Assembly (NCBI GenBank): GCA_018398585.1
Contig: JAGTTD010000010.1
Span: 24,623,739-24,687,738, forward strand
Direction: 5' to 3'
DNA from: Simmondsia chinensis
Taxonomy: Eukaryota > Streptophyta > Magnoliopsida > Caryophyllales > Simmondsiaceae
DNA: 64,000 nt
Position 1 is the stretch's first letter. Every line of letters starts with the position of its first letter. Shown here one piece after another: positions 10,144 to 20,920 of the stretch. The notes below the pieces were generated by a model. That model searched no databases, had not been told where the DNA came from, and worked only from the letters and a program-made list of their open reading frames with translations. A program made the position numbers and the translations under genes.

Positions 10144-10267
10144 TGCTAAAGATTGCTTGCGTCTTGCCAGATCCAATCAATCAAACAAAGGTAAGCAACG
10201 CAAGCTCTGATATGCAAATCAGCTCTCCCAATGCAATTGCAATAAGATTAATGCAAAATTTAGCAAG

Positions 10268-10279
10268 CTCTGATACCAA
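10268..10279 (-). other. Primer-binding site of the chromovirus
   Basis: On the minus strand TGGTATCAGAGC begins two bases inside the 5' LTR. It is complementary to the 3' end of plant initiator tRNA-Met, the usual primer of these elements. Confidence 0.8.
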
Positions 10280-10509
10280 TTGTTATGATTCAAGATCAAC
10301 CTTGAATCATAACCTAGGATAGTAGAATTTGAGTTAAGAAGTAAAGAAATTGGGAGAAGAAGTAGAGAGAATTGAGATTGAAGAAGAAGAATCACATTGT
10401 ATTCATTCAATGAATCTAATTACAAAGACAAACCAACCTTTTATACTCCAATCCAACTTATGCCGGTGGAGCTAAAATATCTAGCAAGACAAGACATAAC
10501 CGACTTAAC

Positions 10510-11389
10510 AACAGGATAAAAGTGGGTTGGCATAAATGGAGAATGGCCTCCGCGGTACTGTGCGATAGGAAGTTCCCGCTCAAGTTAAAGGGGAAATATT
10601 ATAAGACGGTAGTGAGACCGGCTATGTCTGGGGCAAAGTGTTGGCCAGTTCAGCAACATCACACGCAAAAGATGAAGGTAGCGAAAATGAGGATGTTGAG
10701 AAGGATGTGTGAAAACACAAAGAAGGATAGGATCAAGAATGAAGCCATAAGAAGTAAATTGGGCGTGGCCCCAATCGAGGATAAGATGCGGGAGCAATGT
10801 TTGAGGTGGTTTTGGCATGTTAGGAGGAGACCGAGCACTGCACCTGTCAGAAGCTACGAACAACTCCATGTTACAGATGGGAAGAGACGAAGAGACCGAC
10901 CAAAGAAGAGTCGGATGGAAGCAATTCGACATGACCTCGCCTATCTCAACCTTAGTGAAGAAAAGGCCCTAGATAGATTTCAGTGGAGGATTAGTATAAG
11001 GATAACAGATATAGCAGGTTAAGAACGTCGAGCATTTCTAGGCTAGTACTAACGCCACCAGACTTCTTACATGCCTATCTGTTTATGCACATTTCTGCCT
11101 TGCTTCTAGTTGCCTACACCATTTATATGCTTGCAGGTTGCCCTTAGGTAGGCTCTCTCTCATAGATGCTTGGTTGCTTTCACGTTTTTGCTCTTGCTTA
11201 GATGCTTCCATGCTTGTCATGCTCTCGGTGCACTCCGTACGTTTTATGCCATCTTGCTTTCCAGGATTGGGGTCCTCGAAAACAGCCTCTCATTAGGGTA
11301 TTCCCCTGATAGGGTAAGGCTGCGTACATCTTACTCCTGCCAGACCCCGCTCAAGTGGGAGCCCTTGTGCCACTGGGCTTGTTGTTGTA
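10510..11389 (+). mobile_element. RTE-type LINE 2, 5'-truncated
   Basis: Inserted in the chromovirus LTR. It holds the last 166 codons of a LINE ORF and a 3' UTR with the block GGTCCTCGAAAACAGCCTCT...GGTAAGGCTGCGTACATC, ending in GTTGTTGT. The ORF and UTR match LINE 1. No clear target-site duplication is seen. Since it sits inside the chromovirus, it is one of the youngest layers of this nest. Confidence 0.85.
10522..11022 (+). pseudogene. RTE LINE reverse transcriptase, C-terminal 166 codons
   Basis: Open from the insertion boundary to TAA at 11022: WHKWRMASAVLCDRKFPLKL, KGKYYKTVVRPAMS, GAKCWPVQQHH, KMKVAKMRMLRRMCENT, LGVAPIEDKMREQCLRWFWH, APVRSYEQLHVTDGK and RPKKSRMEAIRHDL. This is the conserved C-terminal part of plant RTE LINEs. 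Unlike LINE 1 it has no stops, but it lacks endonuclease and the RT catalytic core, so the apparent ATG is internal. Confidence 0.85.
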
Positions 11390-11490
11390 GCCACTGCAAC
11401 TTCGAATGAAGCTTTTCCCGCCAAAACCCCTTATTCAAATATTACAAGAATTGCCACCACTTACAACTTTCCTAAGATCAAATCATGACA

Positions 11491-11734
11491 GGCCTCATAC
11501 GTCCGGATTGCAGAGTGCATTTCAACTCGAGAACCGCATGAAGGGGATGTGTGCGCTCTTCACAATGACCGCTCATGGTTCAAGACTATGTTCACCACTG
11601 GATGGTTGTGGAGCATGCATGTTCACTATGTGCCGATTCAAGTTCAAAAGACATTGGCATCGTCAAGTGTGGGTCACAATGCTCAGTAACCTTCTTTCTT
11701 TACTCCTTTCTCAAAATCGAATCATGTAGGGGAT
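11491..11734 (+). other. 3' untranslated region of Copia A, right part with polypurine tract
   Basis: Continues 4860-5269 after the chromovirus. It ends in GTAGGGGAT (11726-11734), the polypurine tract, directly before the 3' LTR. Confidence 0.65.
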
Positions 11735-12300
11735 TGTTGGAATATTAGGATAGTGTGCTTCAATTTTGCCTATCTTGTGTTTTGCCTCAATTCCACATAG
11801 GAAGAATAGTGGTTGGGGGTCTAGTTTATATACCCCCTTCTCCTTGCACTTGGTAAAATCTTATGGGGCCTAGGGTAGGCTTGGTATACTACACGCACGC
11901 ACGCTCGCCCACCCGCCCGCCCACCCGCCTCGCCGAGCTGGGCTGGCGCATCAGGGTGTGGTGTGGAGTTTTTCTAACCTGGACCTTTATTTTTATGGAC
12001 ATTATGTTTTACTTATCATAGACTCATCCAGGGAAGTTCTTGGACTAAGCTCAAGCTTGTGTGTTTAAGCTCAAGCTCAAGGGTCCTCTTGTGTCCAACC
12101 TCGAGGCTGTTATGCTTGAGCCTTTGTCCAGGTTCGAGCTCGAGCACCTGTTTTGACCGGGTCCTTGCCCACTTCATTCCATCACCATTGCTGCCTTAGT
12201 TGTGACCTGATTTCCTGCTCCTGCATATCCGCCACCTTCCTAATTGAGGCCGGATTTCTTGCCCTCAATCCATAATTGATTCTTGCTTGCACGTCTGAGT
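11735..12300 (+). repeat. 3' LTR of Copia A, truncated
   Basis: Begins TGTTGGAATATTAGG and matches 165-637 and 2111-2180 of the 5' LTR (for example GAGGCCGGATTTCTTGCCCT). Similarity ends at about 12295, before the TATA region, so the last 480 bp or so of the LTR are missing. It contains a (CGCC/CACG)-rich stretch near 11890-11950. Confidence 0.8.
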
Positions 12301-13678
12301 TGACCTAGTACTCAACATAACTTGAACTGAAAGTGTTGATGCTCGACCAAAACCAGATCCTAGCTGACCCAAAACTTGAAATAGTACAACCGATAGATCC
12401 AAAACCCATGGTGACTTGAATCTTTATGGAGTTACAATTCAACCTCAGATTCCTTTGATTAACCAAATACCGAAATTTCAATTCCATCTTATTTCCAATT
12501 TCATAAGAATTGGAATCAAAATAGCAAATCCAAAGCTTAATTCCAATTCCATATGCTAAACAAAACACTAGATGTAGACATTTGTGAATCCAAGTAGCTA
12601 CAACTAGAACTAGGAATGAGAATCTGATAAAAAGATAGTATAACATTCACCAAGATGGAAGTTTGATACAGAATTAATAAGTTAAATGCATAAGCTTTCA
12701 CAAAGACCATTGATTGATTCGACAGGATGTGCAGAGCTACAAGGAACATGACTTACGATACAATCTTGTTCTAAGCAGTCAAAACCTGCAGAAGTTACAT
12801 CCTCATAAATCATTTCCTTGCAAGTCAGAATTACTAGTTTTGACTCTGTGCAGCCTAATTCTTATTTTGCATTCCGTTATATACACCTAATGTGCAATGG
12901 TGGTTCTCTCTGACATGGGTTTGTACCATTGACATCCCTTGCCAACTCCTTAAAATTGGCATAGGCCTACTGGAATTCCGCAATTAGAAACATAAAGATA
13001 AGCAACTAAACACATAACAGACATAGGGGGGCAAACATAATAGCATTATTTTGATATAGACTATGAGTCAACAAGTCAGCCACTTATCTTATATGTTGTG
13101 GTAATGTGGATAGGATTATTGAATACAGAAGTTAATTTAGACAAGAATTATGGCTTGATGTCCGCAAATAGACCCTCTTTTGTTCTATTATATTCATTCA
13201 TCTAATTAGGAATTAGTAAAACTCTCAGTATTGAACTCTCACTCTAGAGTCACCATCTCTGACTCTAGGCTTTGGTGACATGAAAAATTAGAAGATTCTG
13301 GTAGCCCTCTTAGTTAATTCTACATGATTCTCAAGGTGATCCACTGAAGACAATAAGATAGGTCGAAATCTAATTCCGCAATTGAAGTATTAATATTTAA
13401 ATTGGCCTATATTTTCCTACAATTACATTATAAGAACTGTGTTATAAAAGGGCCACTTTTCTATAACGGATCCCACTTGCAAAATTACGGCGCAGTTTCT
13501 CAGAATAACAAAAGAAATGGAGAGTGTCAAATTCCACCAATAGAAAACTTCATTGAAGCCCATTCAACTAGCTTTGACCCAATTTAAAGCATTTTTTTTA
13601 ATACAATAAAGTCAAGAACAGCAAAACTTTGAAACTTCATAGGAGATGAATAATATAGTATTAGGAGTCGAAAATTAC
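12301..13678 (-). other. Presumed intron 2 of the SDR gene; no exon seen
   Basis: On the minus strand this follows a good splice donor (GAAG|GTAATT at 13679/13678). I looked for an exon continuing an SDR (catalytic Tyr-x-x-x-Lys region, NAD-fold strands) and found none. Short ORFs at 12305-12749 have no recognisable domain. If the gene is complete, its remaining exons lie left of Copia A. Confidence 0.45.
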
Positions 13679-15018
13679 CTTCAAAAGCGGAGCAGTTGAC
13701 AAAGGCATCTAATCTACCCAAAATATTAGATGCCCTCTCCACTGCAGCATCAAACACTGCTTCTTTGTCCACTTCCATGTCCACTCCAATTACATTAATC
13801 GGATTCACCCCCTTCAAAGAATCATTTATCCTGTCCCCAATGCTCCTCAAACACATCTCATTGCCCATCAAAACCACCCTGATTTAAATTAAATAAGTAA
13901 ACAACCATTTAAATAGGGTAAGTGTTATTATCACGACAAAAATGTTAATGACATAGCAATTTTGTGAAATATTGTGACTATTATTTACTAGAAAATCACA
14001 TCATTACAATAACAATAACAATTATTATCGGACTTTTTAAATATTGTGGGTTCTTTTCCCAATAGTGCTCCTTTTCTCCCATGTTTTTCTCATTGATAAA
14101 TGAAAACCCATTTGTAAAATGCCATGTAATTTTCTTTAGAAAACCCTTCTTTTTCCAAAGAACGCATTCAATCTGATGGATTTTGTACACACTAGCACAG
14201 ATTCCGCATCTAGGAGGTATTCAGTTATGCTAGCTCATTAGTCTAGTCGAGTTGATTCGAGCTAGTTATCAAGTCAAGCCAAGCTCATGGTCGAGCCGAA
14301 TCGAACTCATTACCAAGCCAAACTTCTTATCAAGTCGAGCTCATTATGTAGCTAAGCTATTCGCTTCACTATCGAGCCATTATCAAACCATTTTTGAGCC
14401 CCTATTAACTGTTAACAAGCCATGAACGAGTTTTTACACATTTTTCAATTAGCTCTTAATGAGCCCTTATCAAACTATTTTTGAACGTTAACGAGCCTAG
14501 CACCCCGTGTTCGAATTCTGCTTATTAAGCTTATTGAGTCTGCTCGAACTCGACTGATAAGCTATCGAGCCCCAATAACAAACACAAATGAGCCATAATC
14601 AGTTCCAAACATAAGTAATTTATAGAACATTCGGTTCGTTTACGGACCTTCCAAACATGAAATCAGACTTTCACCGCATAATGCTCAGAAATCCCACTAA
14701 CGCAGCAAATTTGGCATATCCGGCTACTCGTTCGAAATGGATCCAGAAAAATTAAAAAAGCAGACGTCTATAAAGATTAACACACACTCTTCTGGCGGAT
14801 CAAAAAATGCTTTAATGCAAAAATTATAATCCGGACATTAACGTTACCGTTCATCTTTAATCAAATCAAATCTCAGAATATAAAAAAAAAAAAAAAAAGA
14901 GCGAAAAATAAGGTGAAAGCGCGCACCTGCATCCCTGCTTAGCCAAGTTGCAGGCAATGTTGACAGAAACATCATCGCCATTAGAGGTGAGCAGTACCCT
15001 CTTCCCAGAATTCTCCAT
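13679..15018 (-). CDS. SDR-family oxidoreductase, exons 1 and 2 (partial gene)
   Basis: Exon 1 runs from ATG 15018 to 14927 and ends CAG|GTGCGC. Exon 2 runs 13878-13679 between AAATCAG| and GAAG|GTAATT. Joined, they read in one phase for 97 codons. The product begins with a beta strand and a Gly-containing turn ([20 protein letters not shown]). It continues with [12 protein letters not shown] (second strand), [21 protein letters not shown] and [15 protein letters not shown]. This is the N-terminal Rossmann half of a classical SDR, an NAD(P)-dependent dehydrogenase or reductase. The TGxxxGIG and NNAG motifs are altered ([14 protein letters not shown]), as I recall for one plant SDR subgroup; substrate unknown. 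Catalytic residues would be in missing exons. Intron 1 (14926-13879) holds an A-rich tract and a GAGCTCG-type repeat. Confidence 0.75.
14210..14650. repeat. GAGCTCG-rich repeat in SDR intron 1
   Basis: Dense short motifs of the type TCGAGC, GAGCTCATTA and AACGAGCC on both strands, ending in GGTTCGTTTACGG (about 14637-14649). The same composition and end recur at 43929-44506, where both ends are better preserved. Probably an eroded copy of the same MITE-like family. Confidence 0.6.
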
Positions 15019-15171
15019 TTCCTAGGGCTAATTGATTTTGCAATAGTATGAATTAGAAAGCAGAACACACAGAAAAAAAATTAAATTCTCTATTATATTG
15101 AACCAATGAGCAGAAGACAAAGGCAAGCGAGGAAAACAGCACAGTGGGAGCCAGATGGGTGGTTGAAGAAA

Positions 15172-15183
15172 CTTTATTTATAC
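15172..15183 (-). promoter_or_regulatory. Candidate TATA box of the SDR gene
   Basis: GTATAAATAAAG on the minus strand, about 155 bp upstream of the ATG, which would leave a leader of about 120 nt. No other good TATA lies nearer. Positional inference only. Confidence 0.4.
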
Positions 15184-15397
15184 TTTTATATTCTGTACAA
15201 AACAAATGATGGGAAACTACCCATTTATGCGAGAAAACTAAGCTACAGAATCAAAGTCCTTAGTCAATTTGTCCAAAAAAAAGTCCCTAGTCAATCATTG
15301 GAACAAAAACAAAAAGTCCCCAATCAATTAGAGTCTAACAAACCAAACAAAAATAAAAAAAGATTTATTCACATTTTACTACTTTTATATTATTAAA

Positions 15398-15860
15398 AAT
15401 AATAAAAATGGACTCAACCTTTTTAAATTATTAAAAATGCTCTTAAACTTTTATCGTATTAATAAAAAGACTCATCTTTAATATAACGACTTCATTTTAT
15501 ATTAATAAAGCTAATGTAATAATTGTTAATGTTGTAGCAAAATGATTAAAGCACTTTTTAATACTCTTATTTTACTTTGTAAGTACAAAATTCGATATAT
15601 TATATTAAGTAAAAACTATATCTTTTCGTTTAATTTATTTAAAAGTATTATTATTAAATGTTATTTTTATTATTTCACTGTAACATTAATAAAAAAGTAG
15701 TTGTCATTTTAACTCTGTCGATAAAAAAGAGAGTTGTCACTTCACAGAGTGGACTCTTTATTAATATTATAAAAAAAAATTTGAGACCATTTTATTAATA
15801 CGATAAAAATTTTAGAATCTTTTTATTAATTCAAAAAAGTTATAGTCTTTTTTATTATTT
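15398..15860. mobile_element. Fold-back MITE upstream of the SDR gene
   Basis: The left arm (from 15398: AATAATAAAAATGGACTC...TTATCGTATTAATAAAAAGACTC) is matched in reverse complement by the right arm up to about 15860. The right arm includes the inverted TTATTAATACGATAAAAATTT and GAGTGGACTCTTTATTAAT. The arms are roughly 110-140 bp and imperfect, and the centre is AT-rich. No ORF. The family is not recognised. Confidence 0.65.
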
Positions 15861-16229
15861 AAAAAAATCAAAATACTAAATGTAAATAAACAAAGAAAAA
15901 GTAACGAAAATAATTAGTCCAAGTCAACCAAGCCATAACAACCAAAATCTATATAAAAGTATAGAAATAAAATTCTAATAAAGATTGGTGTGGACAGATT
16001 ATGGTCACCTAACTTGCAAATTATAGTGTCAAGCTCGGTAAAGATTTAGTAAGTAGATTAAGTTGAGAAATATTTTTGGAATATTTTTGAAAATTAATCA
16101 TAATAAATGTAGTGAAAAATATAAGAAAAAATATTTAAAAGGTATTAAACTATACCTAAAATTTTTTTTGGTATTTAATTTTTTAATGATAAAAGAAAAG
16201 TATTGAACACATTATATAGGAATTAATTT
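15861..16229. other. AT-rich spacer, nothing recognised
   Basis: No ORF, repeat arm or LTR end can be supported here. Confidence 0.4.
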
Positions 16230-16793
16230 GGAATTGAACACCCATGATACAAATAGGAACGAAAATAACCCGATCGAGACAAGAAAAGGAGAAACTTGAC
16301 CCGAGGGCGTTGAGGACCCGAACCCAACCACAAGAACTAAAAAGGTTTTCATTTCTAGTTTAATTAGGATTACATATTTTGTTTAACTTTTAACTAGGGT
16401 TACTAGAGTTTCTTAGTTGAATTATGTATTAGGTTTAAGGTTTTAGAGTTAGATTATTATTAAGAGTAGGGTTTTATTATGCTTATAAATAGGCCATTAG
16501 TTTATACTTTTAGGAAGCTTTTGATTATTTGATAAATTGGATGAATTATTTTCTTATGAATTGATCTTTATAGTTTTTATTTTGAAAGAGTTTAATAAAA
16601 ATTATATATCTCCCCTTTTGGGTTATTGCTCGATATTCGCAAAATCAACGAATTTTAGCCGATCCTCTCAATCTGACACCGTTGGGTACGATCAACGAGT
16701 TAGAGGCACCCTATTCTTTCCACCCACGCGACTTTGAGGTTCGAGAATGCAGATCAAATCTTTAGACTGATTTGCATCAGTTGGAATCAGAGC
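16230..16793 (+). repeat. LTR remnant with primer-binding site
   Basis: A TATA box (TTATAAATAG, 16483-16492) is followed about 290 bp later by TTTGCA and then TTGGAATCAGAGC (16781-16793). That is one base away from the initiator-tRNA-Met primer site TGGTATCAGAGC. The order TATA, LTR end, primer site fits a plus-strand LTR retrotransposon. The left LTR boundary is not clear. After 16793 the sequence starts ATGGCCCATGGCAGATTG and is cut by Copia B at 16867; it resumes at 22154 for about 100 bp. Confidence 0.5.
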
Positions 16794-16867
16794 GCATGGC
16801 CCATGGCAGATTGAAGTACACCTCTATTGGCGACATGTATGAGAGAGAGAACTTTGATGACGACTAT

Positions 16868-17146
16868 TTTTATAACCTTGAGAAACTCTGCATGTTTGAG
16901 AATGGAGGAAGAGAAAAGCAGGAGAGAGAAAAGTGAAACGAAAGAGAAGAGGAAAGTGAAAATGAAGGCACTGTTGCCTTTTGATTGACTTTTCTTAACT
17001 GAATTGAAAAATGAACAGGACAGAGGCAATATATATACACAATACAAAAGATAATTAACAATTTAACAACCTATAGAATATTTGGTTAGGAAAATATCTG
17101 AAAAATATCTAAAAGATATTTACAACATTACAAAAGATATCTAATA
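16868..17146 (-). repeat. 3' LTR of Copia B
   Basis: 279 bp. In element sense it starts TATTAGATATC and ends GGTTATAAAA. The AG-rich part (16905-16965) and a TATATATA stretch (about 17029-17037) lie inside. The pair at 21870-22148 has the same length. Confidence 0.9.
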
Positions 17147-17153
17147 TGCCCCT

Positions 17154-20100
17154 TCAAGTTGGGGAAAAAATGTCAAGGAGGCCCAACTTGCATAGAATAG
17201 GAGCTAAGGAAGAAGCAGGAAGTGCTTTTGTCAAAGCGTCGGCAAGCTGATGTCGGGCAGGAAGGTGGAAGACCTTAAGAACCCCGGCCTGAACCTTTTC
17301 ACGAACGTAATGGCAGTCCAATTCAATGTGTTTGGTACATTCATGGAAGACCGGATTGTGGGTGATGTAGACAGCAGCCTGGTTGTCACAGAACAAAAGA
17401 ACAGGTTGTGAATGTGGAATGCCAAAATCAACAAGTAAACGTAAGAGCCATACTATCTCACAAGCAGCAACAGCAAGGCTGCGGTATTTGGCCTCAACTG
17501 ATGAACAGGAAACGGTGGGTTGCTTCTTGGATTTCCAAGAGACAAAGGAGTCACCGAGAAATACACAATAACCAGTGACGGAGCATCGGGTATCAGGGCA
17601 AGCCCCCCAATCGGCATCAGCAAAGGCTTCAAATGGAGAGAAGAAGAAGAACTATAGTATAAGCCCTGAGCGGGAGACCCCTTGAGATAGCGAAGAACAC
17701 AAAAGGCAGCATCAAGGTGAGGCTGACGGGGAGCAGAAACAAACTGACTCAACTTGTTGACTGCAAAAGAGAGATCTGGGCATGTGATAGTCAAGTATAA
17801 AAGTCTGCCAATCAACCGTCTATAGAAAACTGGATCAGGTAAAAGAGTATCACCATCACGACTAAGGTGGACATTGGGATCCATAGGAGTAGAGCAAGGT
17901 CGACAACCCAACATACCGGCTGACTCGACAATAGTTAAGGCATAGTGGCGCTGGCACACGGTTATACCAAAAGGCCTACGAGCGACTTCAAGGCCAAGGA
18001 AGTACTTCAGAGAGCCCAAATCCTTGAGCTTGAAAAGATGATGAAGATCCTGTTTGAATCGCTTAACAAAGATAGGACTGCTACTAGCAACAATGATGTC
18101 ATCAACATAAACCAAAACAGCGGTAAAATGCTCAGAGGAAGAATAAGTGAACAAGCTGTGATCGTTACGGGACTGCACAAAACCAAAACGCAACAAGGCT
18201 TGAGAGAATTTGGCAAACCATTGACGAGAAGCTTACTTGAGACCATAGAGACTCTTCTTAAGACGACATGCGAGGGGCGAAGATGCCCCCTGAACCTGAA
18301 ACCCGGGAGGTAAAGCCATATAGACCTCTTCATCAAGCTCCCCATGGAGGAAAGCATTATTGACATCAAGTTGGGTCAAATGCCAGTTCTTGATTGCTGC
18401 AAGACTAAGCAAGAGTGTAACAGTGGTTAGTTTTGCAACCAGGGAAAAGGTGTCAAAGTAATCAATACCCTCCTGCTGCGTGTAACTTTTTGCAACCAAG
18501 CGAGCCTTGTATCTTTCCAAAGTCCCATCAGATTTTAGCTTGACCCTGTAGACCCATTTACAGCCCACTAACTTCTTGTTGGATGGCATAGGAACCAAAT
18601 CCCAAGTCCCATTGTCCTCCAAAGCCGGTATTTCCTGGGCCATGGCATCACGCCAGTGGGAATGCTTTACTGCCTCATGATAATGCTCGGGCTCTGCATA
18701 AGAAGAAAGACAAACAGAAAAGGCTCTATGTATGGGAGAAAAGTTAGCATAACTAACACAGTTGGCCATAGGGGAATTGGTAGAGGAGGGAGGCAGAGAA
18801 GCAGAGGGTAAAGTGGAATTATCGGATGAGGAAAGGAGATCACAATGGTAATCCCTGAGATATTGAGAAGGATGGCGTGGACGAGTGGTTTTCCTAGTGA
18901 CAGCCTGTGATGCATCAACAGAAGATGGGACAAAGGACTGAGAAGAGGGAGAGGAAGGAAAATTAGGGTGACCAGGAGAAGTAAGGTCCTTTTGTCCACT
19001 GGATATAGGAGTGGGTGTATGGGAAATGCAAGGGTCCTTTTGTCCACTGGATATAGGAGTGGTTGTATGGGAAAGGGAAGTGTTCTTTTGTCCACTGGAA
19101 GGGGACGGTACACTGTCAAAAGGAGGTGACATATGGGGAAGGGCATGTGATGTACTGGAAATTTCCTCAGGGATAGTGTAAGACCTAGGAAGGGCTATAT
19201 GGGCAAAGGGGTCTGCATTTGGAGGTAAATGTTTTAAGGGAAAAACAGTTTCATGGAACACAACATCCCTAGAAATAAAAATTTCTTGTTTCTGTGAATC
19301 AAACAGCTTATAACCTTTAACCCCAAAAGGATAGCCTAGGAAAATATAGATTCGTGCACGAGGAGAAAATTTGTGGCGATGAGAGGGCAAAGTAGAAGCA
19401 AAGCAAAGACAACGAAATGTTTTGAGGTGGGTATACTCTGGATTTTTGTCATGTAGTAACTCATAAGGGGTTTTCTTGTGAAGGAGACGAGAAGGTAATC
19501 TATTTATAATGTGGATAGCAGTCAAAACACACTCACTCCAGAGGGAAAGAGGGGTGTTGGCCTGGAAGTGTAGGGCACGAGCCACACTAAGAATATGCTG
19601 GTGTTTTCTTTCAACGACTGAGTTTTGTTGAGGTTGTTCAACATTAGAATGTTGATGAATTATGCCATGTGTTTGATAAAAATCAGTAAGGTGGAATTCC
19701 TTCCCATTGTCACTTCTAAGACATTTAATGGTAGTGTGGAATTGATTAGCCACATAAGCATAAAAGAAAGGAATTAGCCGAGAGACATCAGACTTCAATT
19801 TCATCATATAAACCCAAGTATTGCGGGTACAATCATCTACAATTGTAAGAAAATACCGAAAACCAGTATGAGAAGATATATGAAATGGTCCCCATATGTC
19901 ACAATGTACAATGTCAAAGGGGTGGGGGGACAAATTATTATTGGACGTAAAAGGTAAACGTTTTTGTTTGGCCAAAGGACAAACTAAACAGGGAGCATCT
20001 GATGTAGCAGTTATAACATCAGGTATGAATTTGTGTAAGGCTTGCATTCTTCCTTTAGAAGGATGTCCCAAACGAAGGTGCCATAAGCTCGGAATAGCGG

Positions 20101-20920
20101 CAGGACGAAAAGGTGAAATTTCACTGGGTGTGGTTGAAGATGCACCACATAAAGCTGCCAAACCAGGCTCTGGCACTAGGACATAGAGATCAGCATATTT
20201 CTTACCCACTCCAATCGTATTCGATTGGTTGAGGTCCTGTATGAGACAAGATTCATGGGTAAACACACATGAAACACTCATAGATTTGCATAGTTGTCCA
20301 ACAGAAAGCAAATTATATTTGAAATTGGGCAAGAATAGAACGTCAGTTAGGATTAAATCATTGCTGAGTTTGACAACTCCTTTATGAGTAACAGGAGTGG
20401 AAAATCCATTGGGTAAAACCACGTTTCCTTCAATGGTATGAGTTAATTTTGAGAGTAAGAGAATGTTACCACACATATGATGCGATGCACCAGAATCAAT
20501 GATCCAAGAATTGACAAAGAAATCTTGAGTCGTAGATGTAGAAGCAAATGAATGAAAAGATGCAAAGGACTTTATACCTGTTAGAGAAGGAGGATAAGCA
20601 GGAGCATTATCAGTTTTGGCAAGAGCAGATTCCCTACTGAAGCTTCCCATTGAAGACCCAGACCCATCCATATGACCACTGAGTAGTGATAGTAGCTGCT
20701 GGCACTGCTCAGAAGTGACAGATAGGAGAGCGGATCCCTTTTCTTTGGGTTCTATTGCAGCATTTCCTGATTTTTGGCCAGATGCCCCCTTTCCCCTTGA
20801 GCATATGTCTAGGTGGATATCCATGTAATTTGAAGCATTTCTCAACGATGTGACCTGCCATACCACAATGTGTACAATAAGGACGCTCTTTTCTATACTG
20901 CTTACCAATTCCTTTTGCAC
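17154..20920 (-). pseudogene. Copia B pol: protease, integrase, RT, RNase H
   Basis: The 895-codon frame 18233-20920 carries the protease ([14 protein letters not shown]) and the GAG-pre-integrase zinc finger ([10 protein letters not shown]... [16 protein letters not shown]). It also carries the integrase D-D-E ([40 protein letters not shown]) and RT start ([38 protein letters not shown]). A stop in LYGLK*ASRQW separates it from frame 17453-18196 with LVYVDDIIVASS, PFGITVCQRHY and the RT end. A frameshift near 17640 puts the RNase H end into frame 17154-17396 ([32 protein letters not shown]). The linker between integrase and RT contains repeats of SSGQK. Catalytic residues are intact, so the damage looks recent. 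Confidence 0.95.

Larger units (their letters stand above)
5270..11490 (-). mobile_element. Ty3/gypsy chromovirus, degraded, minus strand
   Basis: Two LTRs (5270-5581 and 10281-11490, the second enlarged by a LINE) both start TGTTATGATTC and end ATCAT(A/G)ACA. Reading on the minus strand there is a primer-binding site TGGTATCAGAGC directly inside the 5' LTR (10268-10279). Then come gag, protease, RT, RNase H, integrase, a chromodomain-like tail and a polypurine tract (5582-5597) next to the 3' LTR. The flanks GACCT (5265-5269) and GGCCT (11491-11495) form a 5-bp duplication with one mismatch. The element sits in the 3' UTR of Copia A. Many stops and frameshifts show it is inactive. Confidence 0.9.
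10281..11490 (-). repeat. 5' LTR of the chromovirus, split by LINE 2
   Basis: 10281-10509 and 11390-11490 together correspond to the 312-bp LTR at 5270-5581. The copy differs at a modest number of positions and ends ATCATGACA. The middle (about 10510-11389) is an RTE LINE; a dozen or so bases of the LTR (CTCATCCTCT region) seem lost at the insertion point. Confidence 0.85.
165..12300 (+). mobile_element. Degraded Ty1/copia element A with three nested insertions
   Basis: The two ends match: 165-637 plus 2111-2664 is the 5' LTR and 11735-12300 a 3'-truncated second LTR of the same family. The 5' LTR starts TGTCGGAA and ends TTCCAACA at 2664, a good inverted pair. A purine-rich tract (GTAGGGGAT) lies directly before the second LTR at 11726-11734. 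The interior holds a Copia gag remnant and the end of a Copia RNase H. It is interrupted by a solo LTR, an RTE LINE and a whole chromovirus. Removing these three leaves a Copia of about 3.3 kb that has also lost protease, integrase and most of RT. Not autonomous. Confidence 0.85.

Noticed and set aside
16782..16793. tRNA gene
   Set aside because: The TGGNATCAGAGC strings (also at 10268, 21858 and 62601) are primer-binding sites next to LTR ends. No cloverleaf surrounds them and I found no tRNA gene in the window.
17945..18313. 122-aa plus-strand ORF
   Set aside because: Antisense to the RT part of Copia B, whose conserved motifs (YVDDII) are on the other strand. The same holds for 19896-20186.
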